From Agrypnia vestita (Eukaryota; Arthropoda; Insecta; Trichoptera; Phryganeidae): a stretch of 64,000 nt of DNA. The notes below the pieces were generated by a model. It did no database searches. It saw nothing but the letters and a program-made list of their open reading frames with translations, and was not told where the DNA came from. The position numbers and the translations under genes are program-made. Below, piece after piece: positions 21,716 through 31,115 of the stretch. The stretch covers positions 372,001-436,000 of the forward strand of contig JADDOH010023104.1 of assembly GCA_016648135.1 (NCBI GenBank), written 5' to 3'. Position 1 is the stretch's first letter. Each line of letters begins with the position of its first letter.

Positions 21716-21994
21716 CACCGACTGTGTCGGTGAGTCTAGAAGGTTCCGGAAAAACCTGCTCTAGAAATTTCTGGAAGTAGAAGGTTCTAAAAAATTCCCG
21801 AAAGTTCTATAAGGTTCTAAACTGAGTGGCGGAAGTGTCGGTGTGTCTAGAAGGTTCCTGTACATTCGATCAATTTCTTGAAAGTTCTGGAAGGAGAATG
21901 TTCTAGAAGGTTCGCAAAAGTTCTATAACGATCCAAACAGTGTACTAAAAATCTACGCGTGCGAAGCCGCGCGGGCACATTATTAACAGTTAGT
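21716..21994. mobile_element. Helitron-like repeat with heat-shock-element array
   Basis: Two ~110-bp units (about 21716-21830 and 21831-21945) each start near GTGTCGGTG and contain TCTAGAAGGTTC. Downstream is a GC-rich hairpin with a GAA loop (21956-21972) and then TTAG|T (21990-21994), one base from the Helitron CTAG|T end. Inside are many perfect nGAAnnTTCnn arrays, described separately. There is no ORF. Confidence 0.55.
21739..21913. promoter_or_regulatory. cluster of HSF-type heat shock elements
   Basis: Alternating GAA and TTC triplets with exact 2-bp spacing occur as three-unit sites at 21739-21751, 21764-21776 and 21795-21807. There are four-unit sites at 21875-21892 and 21896-21913, and two-unit sites at 21780-21787 and 21850-21857. 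Heat shock factor trimers bind three or more such inverted pentamers. The density is far above chance. Binding is inferred, not shown, and no promoter or transcript is visible beside it. Confidence 0.6.
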
Positions 21995-22768
21995 ATTAAT
22001 ATATTATGATCGCTCATGTTATTCCCCTAAGATATTTTATTTCGGCATCCTGGATTCTTGTTCTCACGCTATCCGCGAGAATCCATATTTGGAGACCATT
22101 ATTAAAATCCATTACCAGCATTGAAATCTGTCAGTTTGGTCTTGACACTTAATCCGGATTTCTTTATCGTCATACTACTATAAAGGCATATGATATTATT
22201 ATTATCACCTAGTTATTATTATATTTTCAATTGGTTGAGTAACTTTGTAGATTGAAATTTTAAAAATTAATTTTATTATTTGTTTTAACCTACTTATATT
22301 AAAACAAATAATAAAATAAATTTTTTAGTTATTATTATTTCAAAAAATAAAGATGGTATAGTTCAAATCCAGACTTCAGTTTAGGAAGTTTTTTGATTTA
22401 TTTGTATTTAAGTAATGCAGATTGATGATATTTAGTGTTAACATATGTTGTGCCTGTTTTTCCCAAACGAAGAGGACAAGAGAATACATAAAAAATAGTC
22501 AATGATGTATTCTCCTTTATTATTTAAAACTTTTCGCCATTGTTCTACAAGTTTTCAAATACCTCTGTGATAAAAAACATTTATTCCCTTGATTGAACGC
22601 GAACAGAGGACGTGTCGAAAGTACTCACATTTGTCTACTTAACCTTTCATTTAGTAGGCCTGTTATGAAATAAAATAATAAATGTAACGTAAAAGCAAGC
22701 ACCTTTACCAATTAGTTTTACTTTTAGCACCAAATACAATATGGTACCAGATGGTACTAAGTACCAAT
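21995..22768. other. AT-rich sequence, nothing recognised
   Basis: No coding potential or known repeat apart from a local inverted repeat of AAAACAAATAATAAAATAAA-type sequence near 22265-22325. Confidence 0.5.
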
Positions 22769-22780
22769 ACATAACAGATT

Positions 22781-24679
22781 CGACCCGTTAGATAAATACC
22801 GGGCAAACAGGCTCTCCTATGAAGTAAAAAATGCCCTCAGCTCACTCCGCAACGAACGATGGCATTACTTCGTCACGTCCCTATGCGATGACACACGCGC
22901 ATACTGGAAAGTAACCAAGTCCATGCGCAAACCCAAAACCTACGCCACCCCCCTTCAAGGCCCAAATGGCCTAGTATACTCTGCAGCAGATAAAGTCGAA
23001 TTTTTCGCAGATAGCTTAGAACAGCAATTCACGCCAAACCCCGCTAGCGACCCCGAAATGGTGTCCCGGATCGACGCTCACGTCGAATCACTTACCTCCC
23101 AACCCCCTACAGGCCCCCCATAACCCCCACCTCACCAGACGAAGTCCGAAAAATCATCCATTCCCTAAACATTAGGAAAGCCCCTGGCCCGGACGCGATT
23201 ACCAACCAAATACTAAGATGCCTCCCCGACAAAGCAATCTGTGCGCTCACAGCCATCTGTAATGCTTCCTTCCGCCTCCAATGCTTCCCCGAAGCATTCA
23301 AGCTTGCAGATGTAATCCTAATACCCAAACCAGGAAAAGACCCCCTCCTGCCCCAAAACCATCGACCAATTAGCCTCCTACCCTGTACAGGCAAAGTTCT
23401 AGAAAAACTAATCCTCAACCGCCTAAAAGTACAAACCTTCACAAAAAACATAATCCCAGACTTCCAACACGGGTTCAGAAAGAACCACTCCACCGTCCAT
23501 CAGCTTCTGCGCGTGATTGAGCAAATTACTGAAGGGCTCCTCAGGCGTCAATACACCGCAGTCCTGTCCGTCGATGTTAGCAAAGCCTTCGACAGAGTAT
23601 GGCATAACGGCCTTCTCTATAAGCTCGACCAATTCGGGTTCGACCCCTCCATGATCCAGCTTCTAGCCAGCTATCTCAGCGATCGCCACTTCGATGGCCA
23701 CCTCTCCACACGACGCCCACTTCGTGCAGGAGTCCCCCAGGGTTCACTCCCAGCTCCCCTTCTCTACAACCTCTATTCAAGTGACATTCCCCCCCCTTCG
23801 ACGACCATGTCAGAATAGCCCAATTCGCGGATGATACCGCTTTTCTAGCCACGTCACCTAACCACACCCTCGCAATGTCCTAAAGCAAGCTTCCGCACTC
23901 GAGAAGTGGTGCAAAGACTGGCGTGTGGAGATTAACCCCTCCAAAAGCGCCTCCACCCTCTACTCCCGAAGATCCAAATCCACCATACACAAGCCTAACA
24001 TCAGAATGTTCGGCGAAAAAGTCCCTTGGACAAATGAAATTAAATACCTGGGTGTTACACTCGATTCAAAACTCACATTTCGCACACACATACAAAATAA
24101 GATTGAAACCGCAAATCGCGTTCTTTCAGCCCTCTACCCACTGATGTGCCGGAATAGCAAACTGGCCACAGAGAACAAACTCCTGCTATACAAAGCCGTT
24201 ATACGGCCCATCCTCACATATGCAGCCCCCGTCTGGGGCCACGCCGCAGTCATGCACGCCAAAAAACTTCAGTTTTTGCAAAACAAGGCCATCCGGTTAG
24301 CTCTGGATGCGCCGCGTTGGATCAAAATCACACAGCTTCACCACGACTCAGGTATTCCTCCGATAATGGAATTCATTAGAGAAACCGCCGAACGATTCTA
24401 TGCAGGCATCCCAACCCACCAAAACCCCTCCATTAACACTCTGTCGCGCTACGACGAGACCATCCCAAGAAAGTTCAGGAGACCTAAAATGGTCCTCCTA
24501 CGGGACCCCAACCCCCGGGATCCCCCTCCTGCACCATCTTCGCAGTAAAAATCCCCCCCCAAAAATAAACCCCCGCAAGTGAGGTAAATTAATCTCTCAC
24601 CTCACATAATGATGAAAGAGCAAGGGGTCCTTTGTGACCCGGTACTCTGCTGGCAACGAGATCAAAGTCAAAGTCAAAG
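22781..24679 (+). mobile_element. 5'-truncated Jockey-like non-LTR element with TSD
   Basis: The insertion is bounded by a perfect 12-bp direct repeat ACATAACAGATT at 22769-22780 and 24680-24691. It begins inside the ORF2 coding sequence, so it is 5' truncated, as is usual for target-primed reverse transcription. The 3' UTR ends in a TCAAAG microsatellite instead of poly(A). The intact duplication indicates a comparatively recent insertion. Confidence 0.93.
22782..24548 (+). pseudogene. Jockey-like reverse transcriptase (ORF2 3' part)
   Basis: The frame opens at the insertion edge and shows RT blocks in order: RKAPGPDAITNQIL, LIPKPGKDPLLPQNHRPISL, HGFRKNHST, DVSKAFDRVWHNGLL, AGVPQGS and FADDTAFLA (catalytic YxDD with F at the first position). 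YLGVTLDSKLTFRTH, RPILTYAAPVWG and the C-terminal region follow to a stop at 24546-24548. It needs three frame changes: at a C6 run near 23115, at a C8 run near 23790 and near 23880. The upstream endonuclease domain is lost through truncation. The class is Jockey by motif order and tail; the subclade is not determined. Confidence 0.92.
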
Positions 24680-24744
24680 ACATAACAGATTATTAATTCT
24701 TCTAGGTATTCTAACTAAATATTACAAACATATATTAGATCTTC

Positions 24745-24900
24745 TAACTTAAGGGGCGGCACGCCGAGGGTTCGATTCCCGATGAGGTCACAATTAATCT
24801 ATGTGATTTACTCAAACCTGGGTGTTTTGTGATGTGTTTTGCTTCTGTAATTAATTAAGCCTCTTGATCTGTTAAGGAGTAAAATCCCAATTATAATAAT
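24745..24900 (+). mobile_element. tRNA-derived SINE, copy 1
   Basis: A B box GGTTCGATTCC (24769-24779) is followed by GAGGT, ATCTATGTGATTT and CTCAAACC. The same words occur in the same order on the minus strand at 27835-27985. The A box is degraded. A GTCC microsatellite follows at 24908-24920. The next 110 bp contain GTGTAATGTCCGTAACTTC, also found near 43640. Confidence 0.6.
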
Positions 24901-25018
24901 TTATTTGTCCGTCCGTCCGTCACAACTTCGTGTAATGTCCGTAACTTCATTATAGTACAAAAACCCTTTTTATTTTTATTTTTTATCTTTCTTTTATATT
25001 TAATTAAATAAATACTTA

Positions 25019-25043
25019 TATATATATATATATATATATATAT
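25019..25043. repeat. (TA)n microsatellite
   Basis: Uninterrupted TA dinucleotides over 25 bp; a second short tract lies at 25408-25426. Confidence 0.95.
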
Positions 25044-25304
25044 GTAACAAAAGGAACTTCTGGACTCCCTCGCGTTTTCTGTAAATGGTAATTAGAAAAT
25101 CCAACCTTCTCAATATTGTATAATGACGATAATAAAGTAAATATACGGATTACTAGAAGCCGAGCAAAACACATTAACGGCGTCGCTGGAGAAACCCACT
25201 CCTCCACAAACACCTGACGCAGAATTTTTCAAACTTTCACTTGACGGTGAGCTCCGGACCCAAACGGTTGTACACTTTTTGGAGAAGCAGCTCATCGACA
25301 AGGC

Positions 25305-25344
25305 GCCCTGAAGATGAACAGTGAGATCTATTCGAAACGTCGGC
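25305..25344 (+). ncRNA. hammerhead-like motif (PLE 3' end)
   Basis: GCC, CTGAAGA (25308-25314), a T, a GAAC...ATTC hairpin, GAAAC (25334-25338), GTC and GGC. Core bases C3 to A9 and GAAA are intact, the cleavage triplet is GTC, and GCC/GGC can form stem I. The surrounding 25100-25400 may be PLE terminal-repeat sequence, but no GIY-YIG ORF is visible beside it. Confidence 0.55.
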
Positions 25345-25426
25345 AGACGACTGGTCCTGACGACCAGAATTTGACGCGGGTTACCCCCAAAGTAGTTAGA
25401 ACTAACATATATATATATATATATTG

Positions 25427-25750
25427 TCACGAAATTTCAGTTCCTACGTGTGAAATTAAAATTTAATTTAATTTAAATAAATCGGTAAACCCTAGATGAA
25501 TGCGAATGCACATCACTACGGTGTTGCGTCGCCGCGGGTGGCTATAAAAAGCCTGATGCCCATAAATATTTCTTTTTCTTCTTCTGCAAGCACTACCGTC
25601 TTCAGCACACGAGATCTGTGGGGTCCGGGTGAATCGAAATAAGATTCCGCCCGGTAATTAAATTCGATAAAGGCAACCATTACTCACATCCAAAAATCTA
25701 AGGTATCACACTAATCTTTTTATTTTATTTCTTTTCTTATGTCTTTCAGG
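25427..25750 (+). promoter_or_regulatory. LTR or promoter-like block with TATA box
   Basis: The block opens with TGTCACGAAATTTCAG, contains TATAAAAA (25543-25550) within GGCTATAAAAAGCC, and 150 bp later a polypyrimidine tract ending in TTTCAG|GACC (25749). An LTR of a retrovirus-like element would explain the TG start and the TATA box. A host promoter with a short 47-bp intron (25703-25749) is the alternative. Neither is decisive. 25751-26610 has no recognisable gene. Confidence 0.3.
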
Positions 25751-26610
25751 ACCCCAACCTAGCCCAACCTAGCTCACACCAAAACTCATATCAAACAATA
25801 ATGAATTAAATTAAGCGTTTATTATTTTCACTAGCTCGTCCTAGTCAACTTTTTATAACTTAGAAATCTTAACTCCAAAATACGAGTTAAGATAAATCGT
25901 GATCTTTAATGTGAATTCAAAATTTGGTACAAAAGAAACCCACATAAATGAATTAAAATGTTTGATTTACCTCTAAATTTGAGACAAAGCTATGAAGACA
26001 AGTGGAGGATTACCCACAAGTCAAAAATATCAATTAAGATTTACCTACTTAGATTGTGATTATTGTACTCGCCTAAGTAAATTAATACAAATCCTAACAT
26101 TTCTGCATCTATTGAACTAAACGACCTGTCGTCGACGGATATCTAAATGTGTTCGCGAATAAAAATAAAGTCTAAATATGAATAACTAACAGAGAATAAC
26201 CATGCGCGATAGCATCCCAAATCATCTCCGATAGAGGGCGAGAAAATCAAGATTAGAGAGATCTTCTCATGGTAGGAGGGTGCAGATGGACGCGGAAGAG
26301 CAGATGCACAACAGACGAGAAGGATGCTGTCACACGGGCGAGGACGTGCGCGAACACTCCTGAACTTCACTGACGACTTCTCACGGATGGTGTCTTCTCT
26401 CATACCTACGCGTGAAGATTGTCATCTCATAAATTTATTTTTTATTTTTATTTTCATTTATTGGTTTTCTTAGCTATCGGTGGCGGGGGTGCGACGGTTG
26501 GGTGACGCAAAAGCACAGGAAGTAATATCTCACCAGGATCTTTCCAGATAAATATCACCCACCCGAAGTTCCATCGCAATATATATATATAAAACATTTT
26601 TTAAAATCAT

Positions 26611-26799
26611 GATTGTATTATTTGTATAAATCTACTTATATTATTTGATTAATTACACCTACATGTTTTGGAAATACCTTTCCATCGTCAGGATATATAT
26701 AAACATATATATAACACCCTGACGATGGAAAGGTATTTCCGAAACATGTAACTGTAATTAATCAAATAATAAAAGTAGATTTATACAAATAATACAATC
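26611..26799. mobile_element. foldback element with two head-to-head hammerhead-like motifs, copy 1
   Basis: Arms of about 82 bp (26611-26692 and 26718-26799) are inverted repeats around an AT-rich centre. Each arm contains a hammerhead-like core: minus strand at 26657-26697 (GAAAC decayed to AAAAC) and plus strand at 26713-26757 with CTGACGA, GGAAA/TTTCC stem, GAAAC, ACATGT and A. It is nearly the same as 28685-28869. No ORF is present. Confidence 0.8.
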
Positions 26800-27724
26800 A
26801 ATATATTTTTTAATACTCATACTTGACGGGTTACAGCTAGTAAAAATAATTTAAAAAATAACGATTCATCCATTTTATTTTTGTGTTGTTCAAAATTCCA
26901 CCATTTTCGCACTTTAGTTACCATACCATGCCCTTTTTGTAATGAATTTGCTAGAATTAGTATCAAACAAAACCCTTACAACCCACACCAAACAGGAAGT
27001 GCCCTCATGGGAACCACAAAATGTGGATATCCATTATTGCTTAAAGACTGGTGTTCACAATAGTTCCTAAAAAAGTAAGACTACACACAAAAGCACTCAC
27101 TAGACACGTTGTTTTCATGAGGGCTTCTACCAAGTCCTTTTTTACATTAAAAAGTTTTTTCAAGAGCTGTAAGGGATTGTTTTACTTACTGAATTACCTC
27201 AAAAAATTGTGAATTATATTTTTTAATTCCCATTTTTTAAACTATTCTTTATATATTTAAAAAAGATAGTTGCGTAAACGGAATATGTGTCACATCAATT
27301 TATAAATACGGAAAATCTAAAAAAAAAACAAAAAAATAGTTTCTGCACAGTTTAAGTCATATTTTTGTTTTTGACTTTTATCAAAGTGAATTTGTAATAT
27401 TCGATATCGTCGCTGTATATATAAAAAATCCTACACGCCGTTTAGTACATTCTGAGATGAACTAATCAATTTGTCAATTTTTCATATAAATAATGGAGAT
27501 ATACTAAAAAAAATATTGCCGTTCATCTGGAAATTCTACCTAGTAATTATTTAAAACATTTATTATAAATCTAGTTAAGTCCAATTATATTTTGAAACAG
27601 TTTTATTCGTATGTGTATGTATTAGTATTCGTATGTATTAGTACAGAATGTATTAAAACGTCACATAGGATTAATTATATATACACCGACGATATAAGTT
27701 ACTTTCATAATGCTCCGAAATTTT
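26800..27724. other. AT-rich, nothing recognised
   Basis: A 60-codon frame at 26881-27063 has four cysteines but no family I recognise. The rest is low-complexity AT-rich sequence. Confidence 0.5.
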
Positions 27725-27739
27725 ATAGAAGATAGGTAG

Positions 27740-28093
27740 GTACATAGCTTAGAAATATTAAAAAAAATGCAAGCTTTGATTCATTGCGTCTCAAATTCAC
27801 TTTTTTTTTAATATTGAGTTTTAAGCTACAACAGGCCATAAGGTCTAATTAATGTAGTGAAACATTTTACAGGTTTGGGTTTGAGAAAATCACATAGATG
27901 TAATATAACCTCACCGCGAATCGAACCTGGAACCTCCGGCAAGAGAACCTTACGCCTGCTGGACTACGGACTAATCTTATCTCCTTAACCGTTGACATTT
28001 CACTCAATGTTTAAAGAATATTTTTTATTGAAAATCGAACGTAGAAGACTCGCCCGAAGTTTTTTGTTACCAGCTACGAGACGCCCTAATGTA
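27740..28093. mobile_element. MITE family B remnant split by a SINE
   Basis: AGAAATATTAAAAAAAATGC and AAGCTTTGATTCATTGCGTC resemble the family B interior. After a SINE insertion, CCGTTGACATTTCACTCAAT continues, ending in ACCAGCTACGAGACGCCCTA. The second segment parallels 49560-49660. It is heavily decayed. Confidence 0.55.
27835..27985 (-). mobile_element. tRNA-derived SINE, copy 2
   Basis: On the minus strand a perfect A box TAGTCCAGCAG (27966-27956) and a B box GGTTCGATTCG (27927-27917) are properly spaced. GAGGTTATATTACATCTATG and TGATTTTCTCAAACC follow, shared with 24780-24830. It is inserted in a MITE remnant. Confidence 0.65.
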
Positions 28094-28684
28094 CGTCCAA
28101 TTTCCAGTAAAATTACAAAACAATTAATTCCCCGACATTGGCAAAATTCTACTCAACTAAAATACTAAAACGAACATATTAGAAAAAAACGTTATATATG
28201 AAATAACATGTTAAAACTGTGACAGAACATTGGCATAACCACAAGAAATCTAAGCACTAGAATTATTAACAATCGCTGATGCTCTTAAAAAACAAAAATT
28301 TCTCGGAATTTTCTAATTACATAATCAAAACGAATCACTCTTTTGATAGCCATAATCTAAAACTTTTTTACTCCATACCTCATAGAGGAATAATTATGGA
28401 CAACTTTCCAATTGTAGACAATTCAGAAATTTTTTAATTCAGAGTAAACACTGTTAAATAATATCACCTTTACCTGTTCTTCTCTATTATTATCTATATT
28501 CCCATTAGTCACCAATAAACCCTTCCTATGCCTCAACCTCTACAAGAATAGGTAGGAAAAACGATGTATTTATATTAGTTATGTTGAAAGGGACTTCTCC
28601 CCTAGAAACTATAGTAGTAATTTTTATATAATATAACTCAACGTGCCTGTTATACAAAGTAATTTTTTTTTAAATAAAAATATT

Positions 28685-28869
28685 GATTGTATTATTTGTA
28701 TAAATCTACTTATATTTGATTAATTACACCTATATGTTTCGGAAATATCTTTCCATCGTCAGGGTGTTATATATATGTTTATATATATCCTGACGATGGA
28801 AAGGTATTTCCGAAACACGTAGGTGTAATTAATCAAATAATATAAGTAGATTTAAACAAATAATACAAT
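28685..28869. mobile_element. foldback element with two head-to-head hammerhead-like motifs, copy 2
   Basis: Arms 28685-28762 and 28789-28869 are inverted repeats. The left motif on the minus strand has ACACC before CTGACGA and GGTGT after the cleavage site, giving a 5-bp stem I. The GGAAA/TTTCC stem II and GAAAC are intact. The right motif has CTGACGA (28790-28796), GAAAC (28812-28816), ACACGT, A and GGTGT. It differs from the copy at 26611 by only a few bases per arm. Confidence 0.8.
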
Positions 28870-29036
28870 AAATATTTAAAAAAATGTCAATTTATAATGT
28901 TGCTGAATCAAGTGAAAAAATATATTTTTTAAATTTGTTAATTTAAGTAACTGCAATAAATTATATGCATAATTGTTTAGTTAACCCTGTCATTTAATTT
29001 TTATTCTCGACAAATGAAAAACCCTGGCAGACAATA

Positions 29037-29222
29037 TTGGCACATTGTTTTGGCAGTGACGTAATTTTCTCATTCGCCGGAAGTGTTCGCACATCGAGGA
29101 GGTATTTCTGGGGACATGATTACATGCATAAAGGTGTCAGGCTGATTTATGTTTACGACATGGTTACCATCATCAAAAATGAGGAGCCACACCGCGCTCC
29201 TAAAGTAGGTGACCAAATTTGA
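29037..29222 (+). other. unidentified 61-codon frame
   Basis: A frame with balanced composition in otherwise AT-rich sequence. It ends HRAPKVGDQI and stops at 29222. I recognise no domain. The next 100 bp remain similar in composition, so it may be a decayed exon or retroelement piece. No promoter or splice context supports a gene. Confidence 0.2.
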
Positions 29223-29439
29223 GCAATAAAACATTCAACTTTATTGCCATTAATAGCCCCGTGCCGTTTGGTTATGATCCATCTGAAGAGAACTTCATGT
29301 GTTGGCTTAGTTGGCTATCACTTACAGCCTGGTATGACCGAAGGATTTTTTTTTAAATATATAAACACCTTAATGAACGTTAGAGCCTTAGATTATTAGA
29401 GCCTTTATAGGTTTGACAAAAATTTACGTGGGGTTTTGT

Positions 29440-29665
29440 TTCAAGTATTGTAACACTAGGAGTGATACCAGTGATACCAATCTCACACGAACTTCTTGAT
29501 TATTACAATACATATTTTGTTCCGTGAATGAACGAACAATTTTTTTATTATTATTTAAGCATTGTAATGATACCAGTGATACCAATCTCACATGAACTTC
29601 TTGATTGCTACAATACATATTTTGTTCCGTAAGGAATGAACGAACATTTTTTTTATTATTTAAGC
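29440..29665. repeat. 106-bp tandem duplication
   Basis: GATACCAGTGATACCAATCT begins at 29463 and 29569. Each copy continues with TCTTGATT, TACAATACATATTTTGTTCC and GAACGAACA. The copies differ at few positions. Confidence 0.9.
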
Positions 29666-29779
29666 TTTGTACAATGTTATTTGCGAAATTAAAATAACAG
29701 TTTCCAATGTTTCCATTAAAATCACCTCAGCAGTCAGTATCTTTCATTTAATTTTTTTTAATGCTAATATCCACTACTT

Positions 29780-29912
29780 TTACTTTTCTCTGCTATCGCG
29801 ACTCATTAGAACGTACGATATTCTTCATTCACAAAGCAATATAGACATATTTTCAGACTGCAAATCGAAATTCGAAAATAACATTTTATTGAAATTGACA
29901 ACACATGATCAT
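29780..29912 (+). pseudogene. possible non-LTR RT C-terminal tail
   Basis: SLLSRLIRTYDILHSQSN and IDIFSDCKSKFENNIL before a stop resemble the last 40 residues of CR1/Jockey-type elements (L.R....YN......DIF..S...FK..I). The match is short and AT-biased, so it is tentative. Confidence 0.35.
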
Positions 29913-30107
29913 TGATGCAATAGATAAAATAACTTATTTTTGTGAATATACCTTTGCAATATAATAATGTAACATAATATAACATAATATATCATTTAGA
30001 TGACTTAATGTTATACCATCATGCACAAAATTTATTCATGTCATCCCTGTGTTTGTGCTAAACTAAATAAAATAATACACCCAATATTGAATTATTTATC
30101 AATACTT

Positions 30108-30145
30108 TAATTTCGCGAGGTGCAGTCCCTCTCATCATCAGGCAT
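30108..30145 (-). ncRNA. hammerhead-like motif, weak
   Basis: On the minus strand CTGATGA (30141-30135), a T, GAGAGG...CACCTC and CGCGAAAT. The core box is intact but GAAAC is replaced by GAAAT and stem III is not apparent. The order is that of other PLE ends here. 30146-30944 has no other recognisable feature. Confidence 0.35.
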
Positions 30146-30944
30146 AATTAATAATATACACTCTCTGAAACAATACTGAAGCGACTTGAAGTATTTGTGA
30201 TGTGGATATATAGACGGTTTCTAATAATAAACTGGATTTTTAGGATTACAATTTACAAATGACAGTATAATGATATAACGATAACGCGAAATTGCAAACT
30301 ATTATTGAAAATGTATAATAAAACATTATAGTCCAGCGGCCGCCGCCTGTTTTTTTCAGGGATTGATAACAGGCTGAATCTTCGTGAGCACGTTCGGTTC
30401 GACGAGACGCCCAAGTTTTCCTGTGTGAAAATTCTCGACAGAGGTAGCTTATGAAGTGCACAGGTATAAAACATGTCGGTTTGGTGGGGTGTCGAAATTG
30501 TTCAACTTAAGTTTTTTTATTTAAATATTGAGATAATTGGATATAAACTCGGAAAAACAATTGTCCTACAAAATTAATGGTTTGGCTGGAGCGTCCTCCA
30601 CTCCTAACAATCCAAATAACGTGGTCATAAAAAATATTAACAACCAGCTGATTTTTTGTATGCAGCTTGGTAAATATTTGTATAATGAAATGACCACATA
30701 GTTGTACAACTTTTTTCATTAATTACCGTAAGACAAAGATTATGTAATAACTTGCCTCAAATAAAAGGTCTTCAATACTTATTATGTCCTTTCTCGGTCG
30801 TTACACATTTAACTTAATTTCGAAAAATTATAAATCGAAGTACATAGGTATATACATTAACAAAAACAAAAAATAAATATATAGGAGATGAATAACAAAC
30901 TAAGAACTAAAGTGAAAAATTAAAAAGATAATAATTTGTAAAAA

Positions 30945-31115
30945 GGACCTTGTCTATATCTATACCTATAAAACTCAATATATGTCTATGTGTCTGTTTC
31001 CTATCTACACCGTTTGACTGATCTAAACCAAATTTTGCATACTTATTTTCTAGGACCCTGGAAAACATAGGCGATAAACATATGCGAAAGGTCAGATGCA
31101 CGTAGCATCTGAGCT
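30945..31115 (+). mobile_element. truncated Helitron-like repeat (family H)
   Basis: TCTATACCTATAAAACTCAA, CACCGTTTGACTGATC, AAATTTTGCATACTTATT and CTAGGACCC match the reverse complement of 59010-59100. The 3' terminus of the family is missing. 31116-33800 shows no recognisable gene or element; a few AT-rich frames are uninformative. Confidence 0.55.

Noticed and set aside
25703..25749. Short intron with GT donor and pyrimidine-rich acceptor
   Set aside because: The flanking exons have no recognisable coding sequence and 47 bp is very short; the block also fits an LTR.
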